Assembly: GCA_028288625.1 (NCBI GenBank)
Contig: JAQBNI010000025.1
Span: forward strand, 1-43,745
Source of the DNA: Bacteroidota bacterium
GTDB taxonomy: Bacteria > Bacteroidota > Bacteroidia > Chitinophagales > JADIYW01
Direction of reading: 5' to 3'
DNA length: 43,745 bases
Shown: piece after piece, positions 27,499-34,902 of the stretch
How the letters are laid out: each line of letters starts with the position of its first letter
Position numbering within the stretch: the first letter of the stretch is position 1
The notes under the pieces: generated by a model
What the model saw: the letters and a program-made list of their open reading frames with translations, nothing else
Databases searched by the model: none
What the model was told of the DNA's origin: nothing
Translations under genes and position numbers: made by a program

Positions 27499-28995
27499 AT
27501 GGCAACTGATCCAGTAATAACAGTCAGGTGGAGATATTCTTCTGACAACATTCCGCCAAATAGTTTAACACCGGGCGATGGCGGAATTATTTTAAAAGAT
27601 ATCAAGCATGACAATTACAGTTTAGCGAAAGAAGTAAGTGTGATAGGGTTTTGGGTGGAGATAGGCGAATACAAGAATGGAAAAAGGGAAAAAGATATGC
27701 CAAAGCAATTCTTATTCCTGGATAAGCAAACTTTTAAATTCGGCGATGTAAAAAGATTAAAAGAAGTAAAACCTAAAATAACAAAAACAGAATTATACAA
27801 TTTAAAAGGAGATGAGCAAACGGTAATGAATGAGCTTGAAAAATTTAATATGTACGGTTTTGTGGGCGGAAGCATGAGGGTTACATACACTTTAACAAGC
27901 AAGCTCTCTGAAATTTTTAAAGTGGACCATATAGACTTTGAAGGGTTGGAGATCACGCAAACCTTCCTCTTTAGCAGGTACAGCAATGATCCTGCGCACG
28001 AGCCGAGCGGGGGTTTAACTGCAGCACGCTTTTTTCCGTTAATTAAATTTAATTTTACGGATAAGCAAAAAGAACCTACAGATATAGATAAGCCGTATTA
28101 TAAAATAGAAAGCTTTAGAGCCGATTACCGTTTCCATTATAACCTGGAAATATTTCTGAAAGACGAAGAAGGGAGCCATGGTGAGTTATTAAAAACATTA
28201 AAAGACATGGGAAATGATAAACCGCAACAGGCAGGTGTTTTTGCAGATAATGAACAATTAAATGTACTTGCTGGAGATAAGACGTTTGATGCAGCAGAGA
28301 AACCTTTGTATTTTGAAATTATTGGAGATGGATTGAAAAAAGGTATAAGTATGCATAGTGATTGGAAAGGTGAAAACTTTTCAAAGTTTTGGGATAATAT
28401 TCATTGGTGGGGGAATTATAGTCAAAAAATTATTCCACATAAAGATAGTATGTTCAATGAGCCATATTATGATGATTCAGTTCATATGATTAGTACTCCC
28501 GGAGGATTTCATGCGCTTCATTTTCATTGGAGATGGGGGTATTTTATTCAAAATAAGAATCCTGTTAAAAGTTTTCTTAGTAAAGAAATAGGTGGGTCAC
28601 AATTTAAAAGTGAAATAGGTACAAATGGCCCATTAGTTGATGTTAATATCCCAAGTCAAAGTTTACAATTTGCAATTGTAGAAAATAGTAAATCACCATT
28701 AAGCAGTAAAGAAATGTACGATTATGAATCTTATTTTAAACAGTTACCATCTCCAATTAGAGAAGGTAAAGATTTGGTCTTACATCTTAATATATCCGCA
28801 CATAGAACTAAAGCAAATTTTAATGGTACGTTCTTAGTACATGGGTTATTTTTCGCGCATAACGAAGAAGATCCGAATTTAAAAGCAGCATATGCTGCAG
28901 ATTCTAACCCTATTTATAAGCATCCAAATAAGACTATCGCACAAAAAAATCAAATATGGAGAAGAAACCCTGATTATTCAATTATGGCTCAATAA
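27499..28995 (+). CDS. Putative effector of unknown activity (498 aa)
   Basis: The effector assignment rests on context: the gene is followed two bases later by a polytopic membrane protein, and its last 50-70 codons are found twice more downstream as relics, each before another such membrane protein. The N-terminal 270 residues are moderately G+C rich (for example 32 of 60 bases at 27961-28020). From about 28340 the sequence turns A+T rich (55 of 180 bases G+C in three counted lines, 28381-28440 and 28561-28680), pointing to an exchangeable tip. The tip contains a striking aromatic/His motif, HALHFHWRWG (about residues 335-344), and ends in IWRRNPDYSIMAQ. I recognise no enzyme family. Membrane-bound immunity would suit a toxin acting on the inner membrane. 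Confidence 0.7.
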   Translation: MATDPVITVRWRYSSDNIPPNSLTPGDGGIILKDIKHDNYSLAKEVSVIGFWVEIGEYKNGKREKDMPKQFLFLDKQTFKFGDVKRLKEVKPKITKTELYNLKGDEQTVMNELEKFNMYGFVGGSMRVTYTLTSKLSEIFKVDHIDFEGLEITQTFLFSRYSNDPAHEPSGGLTAARFFPLIKFNFTDKQKEPTDIDKPYYKIESFRADYRFHYNLEIFLKDEEGSHGELLKTLKDMGNDKPQQAGVFADNEQLNVLAGDKTFDAAEKPLYFEIIGDGLKKGISMHSDWKGENFSKFWDNIHWWGNYSQKIIPHKDSMFNEPYYDDSVHMISTPGGFHALHFHWRWGYFIQNKNPVKSFLSKEIGGSQFKSEIGTNGPLVDVNIPSQSLQFAIVENSKSPLSSKEMYDYESYFKQLPSPIREGKDLVLHLNISAHRTKANFNGTFLVHGLFFAHNEEDPNLKAAYAADSNPIYKHPNKTIAQKNQIWRRNPDYSIMAQ

Positions 28996-28996
28996 A

Positions 28997-29542
28997 GTGA
29001 AGGGAAAGACTATACAATTATTATATGTGATATTAATGTGCTTGAGTAGTGCAGCAATATCATATATCTTGACAGAACAAACTACCATTCTTTACGAAAA
29101 GGGTGCTAAGATGTTTATCAACCTTTTTTTGCTAGTAATTCCTTATGCCTTAATGATAATTTATATGTGGTTCTTTATAAAGAAAAAGTGGGTTCCTGTC
29201 AGTCTTTTATTTTATGTAATTAGTATCCTGATTAATAACACATATTTAGCCATATTTTTTTTTATTTGGGAATCCTTTAATATTGCATATTTGATTTTTC
29301 TGTTGAATAATAATCAGATTAAGATTAATTATTTTAAACTGATGGTAATAAATTTTATCTGCATTGGCATTTTTGAATTCTCTGCATTTTATTTTGGCGA
29401 CTTACTTATTACTAGTATATCTTTTAAATTTCAGGAAAGCATGACTCCATTGATAATGATGTATATAGTTTTTTGGCAATTATATGTAGCTATATTGCTA
29501 CAATTAATTTTTAATCGAAAACACAAGCTTTTTTGTGAATAA
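28997..29542 (+). CDS. Polytopic membrane protein, probable immunity copy 1
   Basis: GTG at 28997 is chosen as start because it lies two bases after the toxin stop and is followed at once by the first hydrophobic segment (IQLLYVILMCLSSAAISYIL). Upstream in-frame codons are shadows of the toxin gene. The 181-residue product has five to six membrane helices and ends FWQLYVAILLQLIFNRKHK, a signature shared with the proteins at 29817 and 30556. An inner-membrane location suggests protection against a pore-forming or membrane-targeting toxin (inference). Very A+T rich. Confidence 0.7.
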   Translation: MKGKTIQLLYVILMCLSSAAISYILTEQTTILYEKGAKMFINLFLLVIPYALMIIYMWFFIKKKWVPVSLLFYVISILINNTYLAIFFFIWESFNIAYLIFLLNNNQIKINYFKLMVINFICIGIFEFSAFYFGDLLITSISFKFQESMTPLIMMYIVFWQLYVAILLQLIFNRKHKLFCE

Positions 29543-29592
29543 AATACGACTAAAGTATTTAGGGTTTTTTTGAATATAAATCTACTACGTTT

Positions 29593-29847
29593 ATGGAAAT
29601 TAGGGAAGAGGCTAATATTGGGTTTCACTATGGAAATACGGCTCATCGTCAGGAAAACGACAAAGAGATTTTCAAAGGAACTTTTTTAATACAAGGTTTC
29701 TTTTTTGCACATGAGAAAGAACCAACTATGATTACAAAACCAGGCGCATGGTATGCAGGTGATGTAGATCCTTTATATAAACATCCTAAAAAAGAAGTAG
29801 CAGAAAAAAACCAGGTATGGATAAGAAACCCAAACTATTCTTTGTAA
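29593..29847 (+). pseudogene. First relic of the 498-aa effector tip
   Basis: The frame encodes FKGTFLIQGFFFAHEKE, then YKHPKKEVAEKNQVWIRNP. The intact effector has FNGTFLVHGLFFAHNEE and YKHPNKTIAQKNQIWRRNP at its C-terminus. The part before it (GNTAHRQEND) also aligns with the effector's SAHRTKAN. The relic overlaps the next membrane-protein gene by 31 bases. A short peptide could be translated from ATG 29593, but it lacks the HFHWRWG region. Confidence 0.87.
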
Positions 29848-30419
29848 TAACCACTAAAGTGATTATCTACTTATTGACACTGGGTGTAATACTTTTTGGT
29901 ATACATGTTATGCTTAAAAATTATAATTTCAAAATTATAGATAATAATACAATAGTTGTTTTAACGTTAATGATTATTAATATTCTGCCATTCTTTATGT
30001 TTAATTATATAGTATTGAAAAATTTAAAGACAAAAAAAAATAACACTCGATTTTGGATTATTAGTGGATTATTATTTTTTGTTTGTATTTCTAGCATTCC
30101 ATTAGGCTATACCTTTTATATAACTTTCATTTTTTATGGCGGATTCGCTTCAGTATCCTACATAAAAATCATCAGAAATTCATTTTTCAATAAAATGGTT
30201 TTCATAAAAATTCACTTACTATTAATTTTTTTCTTGTATGCAATAATTGATGTAATATTACTACTTGTCCATAAAAGAATTGCTAATTATTATAATCTTG
30301 ACGATTTGAAATTTTTAATAATTAGTCGCTTAATAATATGGCAATTATTTACAGCCATGATGCTAGACCTAATTTTTATACATAAACAGATATGGTTTAC
30401 AAAGGCGGAATATGATTAG
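29817..30419 (+). CDS. Polytopic membrane protein, probable immunity copy 2
   Basis: This 200-residue protein has about six hydrophobic helices and starts at ATG inside the end of the effector-tip relic. The C-terminal IIWQLFTAMMLDLIFIHKQIW is related to FWQLYVAILLQLIF of copy 1, and the helix spacing is the same, while the loops have diverged strongly. Such divergence between neighbouring immunity paralogs usually reflects different toxin-tip specificities. Probably co-transcribed from site C. Confidence 0.7.
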   Translation: MDKKPKLFFVITTKVIIYLLTLGVILFGIHVMLKNYNFKIIDNNTIVVLTLMIINILPFFMFNYIVLKNLKTKKNNTRFWIISGLLFFVCISSIPLGYTFYITFIFYGGFASVSYIKIIRNSFFNKMVFIKIHLLLIFFLYAIIDVILLLVHKRIANYYNLDDLKFLIISRLIIWQLFTAMMLDLIFIHKQIWFTKAEYD

Positions 30420-30487
30420 AGTTACATAATGAGCGATCAAAAGCCTACAATTACAAACGCATTAGATTTTAAGACAAAGAAGTCGTA

Positions 30488-30580
30488 TGGTATGCGGGTG
30501 ACATAGTTCCTTTATATCAGCACCCAAATAAAAAAAATAGCGGATAAAATCAAATATGGAAAAGAAATCCGGATTACAAA
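30488..30580 (+). pseudogene. Second, decayed relic of the 498-aa effector tip
   Basis: WYAGDIVPLYQHPNKK is readable and matches YAADSNPIYKHPNK of the effector and WYAGDVDPLYKHPKK of the first relic. Then the frame is lost by small indels: adding one A in the AAAA run near 30546 gives ADKNQIWKRNPDYK and a stop, again the effector's ending. It lies just before the third membrane-protein copy. Confidence 0.82.
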
Positions 30581-31130
30581 TAACACAAATATTTTTTTGT
30601 CCATTGTCTGTCTGCTAAGTGCATTCATCCGCTTATTTTATGACAATGAAATATTTGTGTTTACTTTTTCAAATGAGAATTTAATTACACTAATTAAGAT
30701 CCTATTCGCATTTTTACCGTTTGTACTTATGTCCATTTACTTGCGGATGTATTTACAAGTACAAATTACGGTGATCTTTCTATTATTATATTTAATAAGT
30801 GCATTTATTGCTATAACCATGTATTTAAATATTTTCTTTTTTATTCTACATGGTTTAATTATTATACCGTTACTGATTTTTTTTAGTAATAATAAAAAAA
30901 TAAATCTAGACTACTCTAAAATTATCTTTATTAACGTTGTTATATTATTGTTAGTCGAATTTTTTTCAATTTATATAGGACGCCACATATTTGCGAAGAC
31001 GCAAATATTTCACAAAAGTCATTATGTACCCTACTTAATTCTCACTGTTTTTTTTTGGCAACTATATGTTGGGATACTGTTTGAGCTTATTTTCAATCAA
31101 AAAAATAAATGGTTTCTAAAAAATAAATAA
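30556..31130 (+). pseudogene. Polytopic membrane protein, immunity copy 3, frameshifted in a T-run
   Basis: ATG 30556 is placed like the start of copy 2 (MEKKSG here, MDKKPK there), but this frame stops within 21 codons. From the seven-T run at 30592-30598 onward, the other frame encodes an intact product to 31130 (SIVCLLSAFIRLFYDNEIF, ending FWQLYVGILFELIFNQKNKW). It has about six membrane helices and the same C-terminal signature as copies 1 and 2. One more T would join the two parts. It is either a broken gene, a phase-variable gene, or one translated from TTG 30597 with a shortened first helix. Confidence 0.7.
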
Positions 31131-31149
31131 CTATAAAAACCTGTTTTTG

Positions 31150-31217
31150 ACCGTTTACTCATTTAATTACCATTCACACATTACTCAGATAAATTTATTG
31201 CTTATTTGTTATATATG
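31150..31217 (+). promoter_or_regulatory. Repeated cis element, site D
   Basis: Half-sites ACCGTTTACTCATT (31150) and ACCATTCACACATT (31169) are 19 bp apart, and TATATATG starts at 31210, 40 bp after the CCATT of the second. The first downstream frame is a decayed toxin-tip fragment, then a small membrane protein. So an orphan immunity unit has kept its promoter. Confidence 0.7.
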
Positions 31218-31234
31218 TTATGTTGTTGCTATGA

Positions 31235-31495
31235 AAAAATCATACTATAAGTTGGGGTAGCCAAGACTTAGGTTATTGGAGAAACGATGTGGGAAATCCT
31301 ACATTCCCTGTTAGAACATCAGCAGAAACTTTATTATTAAAAGGAAAGTGGATATTGCTTGAAAATGCTGACTATAGAAGGTTGAAGACGTCACTTGAAA
31401 AATTTATAAGTAATTCCTGCAATGACTTTTTCATTTATTCAGAGGTAAAAATTATAGAAGATGAATTTATTAAAAAGAGCATTGTCATACTATAA
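31235..31495 (+). pseudogene. Orphan toxin-tip remnant before an immunity gene
   Basis: An open frame from 31235 reads KNHTISWGSQDLGYWRND, continues through LLLKGKWILLENADYRRLK, and stops at 31493-31495. An ATG at 31231 is one base out of frame with it; GTG 31289 could start a 68-residue product. The fragment overlaps the following membrane-protein gene by 35 bases, just as the recognised effector-tip relics overlap their immunity genes. It matches no other gene in this window, so its parent toxin is gone or elsewhere. Confidence 0.6.
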
Positions 31496-31928
31496 AGATT
31501 TTTTTTTCCAATCTTTAGTATTCTACCTCCTGTTTTTAAGTCCGCTTGGAAGTATTGGATGGAAGATCGGAGTTTTTGAAACGAGTAATATAGAAAATTT
31601 ATTTTCAAACTTTGCAAAAGAACCTATGGAGTTAATGATTCGTCTTTTATTAGGTTTTCCCGTTTCCATGCTATATAGTTTCCCTTTTATCATTTGCAAT
31701 ATTTATTTATGGCAGTTCAATAAATTTCTTGAAGGGTGGGAGGAGTATTTACCTCTGAAAATTATAGTTATGATTGCCATAAGCGGTTTATATATTTTTT
31801 TGTGTGCACATTGGTATGGTTATTTTCAAATGCTGACCTTGAATTTCCTCTTTCCGGTAGGATTAACGACAATTGCCTATATCACCTGGAAATTCATCGT
31901 GGATAAATGGCGCTTTAAAGTAAGATAA
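31461..31928 (+). CDS. Four-helix membrane protein, probable orphan immunity
   Basis: This 155-residue protein has four hydrophobic segments: FFQSLVFYLLFLSPLGS, a long one around LLLGFPVSMLYSFPFIICNI, IIVMIAISGLYIFLCAHWYG, and FLFPVGLTTIAYITW. It is unrelated by eye to the six-helix immunity series upstream. The ATG lies inside the end of a toxin-tip remnant, and a decayed partial copy follows at 32006, so the unit repeats the duplicated-immunity pattern of the island. It is predicted to sit in the inner membrane. Transcription probably comes from site D, 244 bases upstream. Confidence 0.66.
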   Translation: MNLLKRALSYYKDFFFQSLVFYLLFLSPLGSIGWKIGVFETSNIENLFSNFAKEPMELMIRLLLGFPVSMLYSFPFIICNIYLWQFNKFLEGWEEYLPLKIIVMIAISGLYIFLCAHWYGYFQMLTLNFLFPVGLTTIAYITWKFIVDKWRFKVR

Positions 31929-32005
31929 GTGTATGTCAAAAAACATGACATTATATTTTAACAATAGAACCTGTCCAATTGATATTTCGCCTGATGTTGG
32001 ACCCG

Positions 32006-32250
32006 CCTGTTTCTATGCTATATAGTTTTCCTTTTATCATTGCAACATTTATTTATGGCAGTTCAATAAATTTCGTGAAGGCGAGGATGACTATTTACCG
32101 CTGAAAATTATAGTTATGATTGCCATAAGCGGTTTTTATATTTTATTGTGTGCACATTGGTATGGCTATTTCCAAATGCTGACTTAGACTTCCTTTTCTG
32201 GTAGGATTAACGACAATTGCATACATAATCTGGAACTATATACGGGAGAA
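32006..32250 (+). pseudogene. Partial decayed copy of the four-helix membrane protein gene
   Basis: About 245 bases closely match 31665-31907 of the upstream gene, for example the run encoding KIIVMIAISGFYILLCAHWY. It lacks the first third of the gene and has a missing base where ATCATTTGC became ATCATTGC, plus a TAG in the last third. Besides this remnant and site E, 31929-32512 holds only a weak ATGTCA/TGACAT hairpin at 31934-31952. Confidence 0.88.
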
Positions 32251-32399
32251 GAAACATATAACAATTGTCTAAATACGCTTTATGATCTGCAATTTTATAA
32301 AGCCTAAATCTCCACAGTAATTTATTGATTAGAATCTTCATTATTCTCAACCATATTACTTTATACAAAAAAAAATAGTAGATAATATTGCTTTTGTCT

Positions 32400-32468
32400 A
32401 CCACTTACTCATTAAAATAACCGTTCACGCATTGCGCTAATTACTTTATGAATTATTTCTTATATATG
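32400..32468 (+). promoter_or_regulatory. Repeated cis element, site E
   Basis: Half-sites ACCACTTACTCATT (32400) and ACCGTTCACGCATT (32420) are 20 bp apart, and TATATATG starts at 32461, 40 bp after the CCGTT of the second. The metalloprotease gene starts 44 bases after it, giving the clearest promoter-gene link among the five sites. Confidence 0.73.
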
Positions 32469-32512
32469 TTGTAGCAATTGCTATCATCATAATTAAACTA
32501 AATAAATCACAA

Positions 32513-33562
32513 ATGAGTAAGCTTACAAACACTAAAACGACTAAAAGAAAATACTGCAAACAACCGGCTCCGGTTCCGCGCTCTTTTGATCCGGGCATAA
32601 CACAACAAAGAAAAAGTTTTATCCTTGGATCGCATTGGAAATGGGTAAACGGTACAGAGATAAAATATATGTTTATTGAAGGACCTGAGCCTCAGAAAAA
32701 TGTGGTAAGAAGGGCTTTTAAAATTTGGAAAGATGTAGGTATTGGTATTTCTTTTAAAGAAGTTTCTACAGTTGGTGAATCAATGGTGAGAATTGGTTTT
32801 GATTTTACTGATGGCTCCTGGTCATATGTGGGTCGTGATATTCTGACTATTCCAAAAACTGACAGAACAATGAATTTTGGATGGGATCTCACTGCAGATA
32901 GTTATGGTATGACAACTGCAATCCATGAAATAGGACATACCATAGGTTTTCAACATGAACACCAAAGTCCGTTTTCCGGTATCGTGTGGGATACTAAAGC
33001 CGTTTATAAAGAATTTTCCGGACCGCCAAACAGCTGGCCGAAAAAAGAAATTGATACCAATATAATTAATAAGTTGCCTGCAAATCAGGTAAAGGGTTCT
33101 AAATGGGATCCCAAGTCAATCATGGAATACGAATTTGGACCCAAGCTTGTATTAAAACCTGTTAAATACAAAATGGGAATATTTCCTCCCGGCATTTTAT
33201 CTGCAAATGATATAAAAGGAGTTAAATCATTCTATCCTGTCATCGCTCAAAAATCTATTCAAAAAGTTCAACCTAAAAAATCCACTGTAATAAAAGCAGG
33301 TACCGGCGGACAAAGCGATTTTGTTTTTATTGCCCCATCCACAAACAAATTTACTTTTGAAACAACCGGAAAGTTGGATACGGTAATGGTAATTTCAGAA
33401 AAAGGAAAAACAGAAAATTTTTATTTGGGTGGTGATGATGACAGCGGTTTGAAGAAAAATGCGAAGCTTACTTTGCCGCTTGTAAAAGGCAGGCAGTATT
33501 TGATCAATGTAAGGGTTACGTATGCGCCTGCATCACAAAGCGGTTCTGTTATAGTTTCGTAA
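32513..33562 (+). CDS. Astacin-like zinc metalloprotease with PPC-type domain
   Basis: The zinc site is complete: HEIGHTIGFQHEHQSP gives His138, Glu139, His142 and His148 in the HExxHxxGxxHE form of astacins. The Met-turn is SIMEYEF with Met204. Residues 255-349 look like a PPC-type beta domain (DFVFIAPSTNKFTFE, later GRQYLINVRV). The 349-residue protein has no signal peptide or propeptide, unlike ordinary secreted astacins; residues 1-40 are basic and Pro-rich instead. It is therefore either unfolded-exported by a specialised machine or an effector that digests proteins in a target cell. It is preceded by site E, so it probably shares regulation with the effector modules. No dedicated immunity gene is visible next to it. 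Confidence 0.82.
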   Translation: MSKLTNTKTTKRKYCKQPAPVPRSFDPGITQQRKSFILGSHWKWVNGTEIKYMFIEGPEPQKNVVRRAFKIWKDVGIGISFKEVSTVGESMVRIGFDFTDGSWSYVGRDILTIPKTDRTMNFGWDLTADSYGMTTAIHEIGHTIGFQHEHQSPFSGIVWDTKAVYKEFSGPPNSWPKKEIDTNIINKLPANQVKGSKWDPKSIMEYEFGPKLVLKPVKYKMGIFPPGILSANDIKGVKSFYPVIAQKSIQKVQPKKSTVIKAGTGGQSDFVFIAPSTNKFTFETTGKLDTVMVISEKGKTENFYLGGDDDSGLKKNAKLTLPLVKGRQYLINVRVTYAPASQSGSVIVS

Positions 33563-33598
33563 TTATTCAAAAAATGCAGCAGGCGAAACTATAACAGA
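33545..33598 (+). repeat. Perfect 15-bp inverted repeat across the protease stop codon
   Basis: TCTGTTATAGTTTCG (33545-33559), encoding the last residues of the metalloprotease, is followed 24 bases later by its exact reverse complement CGAAACTATAACAGA (33584-33598). It could act as a terminator hairpin, but no T-run follows. An inverted duplication of the gene's own 3' end is an alternative. Confidence 0.85.
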
Positions 33599-33902
33599 GA
33601 TTAGATTTCAAAATGCATTTAGTAAATACTGCCATGCTAATACAAAGTATTAAATTTGCAATTGTTCATATTGACTAACCAACTACTAACACTCATAATA
33701 TTTAAAATGCAGGATTCACTTTGGGGAGATACCGGGGCAATCATTGCTGTCATGTTTTAATAAGCAAATTGGATTCTATCGATTATATAGATCAATTGCA
33801 GCAAGTAGGAAAAAAAGCTTCAGAACAGGTTTCATTAAATCATTTTGGATCGTTTATTTAACAGGAAAGATTTTAATAGAATGATTACAATAAAAAATAA
33901 TT
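33599..33902 (+). other. Leader region of the TIR operon, with a gene remnant
   Basis: TAAATTTG at 33651-33658 fits the Bacteroidota -7 consensus TAnnTTTG, but no good TTTG was seen at the -33 position. ATG 33707 opens a 17-codon frame (MQDSLWGDTGAIIAVMF). Another frame from about 33760 reads SKLDSIDYIDQLQQVGKKAS and stops at 33861, so the two may be halves of a ~50-aa gene broken by a small indel. No other feature seen. Confidence 0.4.
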
Positions 33903-34310
33903 ATGAAAGTTTTTATTAGCTATGACCACAGCGAAGACAGGCATTACAAGGAATTATTAAGAGCTTGGGATGCAAACTCAGACTTTGAATTTGAATTTGA
34001 CGTAAGGTCTCCAAATGTTGCTATAAATAGTACTGATGCATCTGTGATCAAAAGTACATTAACACGAATGATGAAACAGGCAGATTATCTCTTAGTGATA
34101 ATAGGTGAAAAATCTCATGAAAGCAAATGGATGCGCTGGGAAATTGAGACTGCAAAGCAGGCGGATATAAAATTGAAATTGGCAGCAGTAAAAATTGAGA
34201 ATTCGTATAATACACCTGAAGGACTACTTGGTGCTGGTGCTTCTTTTGCAAGGTCGTTTAAAGAACAGGAAATTTTAAATGCTTTGTGGGATGCAAATAA
34301 TAATTATTAA
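33903..34310 (+). CDS. ThsB-like (MTH538-type) TIR domain protein
   Basis: This single-domain protein of 135 residues opens with MKVFISYDHSEDRHY, the first strand and Asp/Ser loop of the TIR-like (DUF1863/ThsB) fold. LLVIIGEKSHESKWMRWEIE follows, with Trp76 and the candidate catalytic Glu80 four residues later. In Thoeris anti-phage systems such proteins sense infection and make an ADP-ribose-derived signal from NAD. It lies 6 bases before a SLOG-type gene and is in one operon with a second, larger TIR protein, so a signalling cascade of TIR synthase, SLOG sensor and TIR effector is likely (inference). The family call is from motif and fold pattern, not a database match. Confidence 0.75.
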   Translation: MKVFISYDHSEDRHYKELLRAWDANSDFEFEFDVRSPNVAINSTDASVIKSTLTRMMKQADYLLVIIGEKSHESKWMRWEIETAKQADIKLKLAAVKIENSYNTPEGLLGAGASFARSFKEQEILNALWDANNNY

Positions 34311-34316
34311 TCTATT

Positions 34317-34877
34317 ATGATTGTTGCATTAGCCGGACGGCGCATAGATGCTGAAAATTCTAAGTTAACCAGATTCCCTCTTGCAAACATTGGTATTGTC
34401 CGGGAAAGGATAAGAGATTTTTTTGTTATTAATAAGGTATCAGCTTTAGTTTGTTCCGGAGCATGCGGATCCGATTTGCTGGCTTTAGAAGTTGCAGGAG
34501 AATTAGGTATTCATAGCATTATGGTAATTCCTTTTAAAAAAGATATCTTTTTAGCTAAATCTGTTTCAGACAGACCGGGGAATTGGGCAATATTATTCAA
34601 TTCAATCTATCAGAATTTAAATAAGGAATCAGCAGTTATTGTATTGGATTATTCTATTAATGACAGGAATGTGTATGAGAAAACAAATCTGGAAATAATA
34701 ACAAGAGCTTGCGATATATTTAATAAAGTGAAGAAAGATTCTGCTAAGGTTAAAATATCATCTGTGATAATTTGGGAAGGGCAGCCAAAGGAAACAAATG
34801 ACACTACAGAGCATTTCAGACAAGAATCTTTAAAAAGAGAAATTGAAATAAAAGAAATTTATACGCTCAATACTTAG
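34317..34877 (+). CDS. SLOG-family Rossmann protein, possible nucleotide-signal sensor
   Basis: The 186-residue protein begins MIVALAGRRI (strand plus Gly/Arg loop) and has ALVCSGACGSDLLALEVAGE at about residues 43-62, a Gly-rich phosphate-binding loop typical of the SLOG/LOG/DprA superfamily. IHSIMVIPF and AVIVLDYSI follow as the next core strands. SLOG domains in Thoeris ThsA and related conflict proteins bind ADP-ribose-type signals. Here the domain stands alone rather than fused to Sir2 or another effector. The last 50 residues are charged and may contact a partner. It is located between two TIR genes, 6 bases after the first and 25 bases before the second. Confidence 0.68.
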   Translation: MIVALAGRRIDAENSKLTRFPLANIGIVRERIRDFFVINKVSALVCSGACGSDLLALEVAGELGIHSIMVIPFKKDIFLAKSVSDRPGNWAILFNSIYQNLNKESAVIVLDYSINDRNVYEKTNLEIITRACDIFNKVKKDSAKVKISSVIIWEGQPKETNDTTEHFRQESLKREIEIKEIYTLNT

Positions 34878-34902
34878 GGAGTAAAAAGTAAAACTATATA
34901 CT

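Noticed and set aside
28892-28996. Upstream extension of the first membrane immunity protein
   Set aside because: The extra N-terminal residues are an out-of-frame shadow of the effector's last codons. GTG 28997 directly before the first hydrophobic helix is more natural.
16863-32468. Repeated ACCGTTTACTCATT units as a CRISPR array
   Set aside because: Only two copies occur per place, separated by 6-7 bases, and always before genes. There are no spacers of constant length and no cas genes.
1-32512. Contractile injection system or type VI secretion structural genes
   Set aside because: I looked for sheath, tube, spike, baseplate and ClpV patterns and saw none. Fibre-like proteins alone do not establish such a system.
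33707-33760. 17-codon frame MQDSLWGDTGAIIAVMF as a gene
   Set aside because: It is too short to support, and the following sequence looks like the other half of a broken gene.
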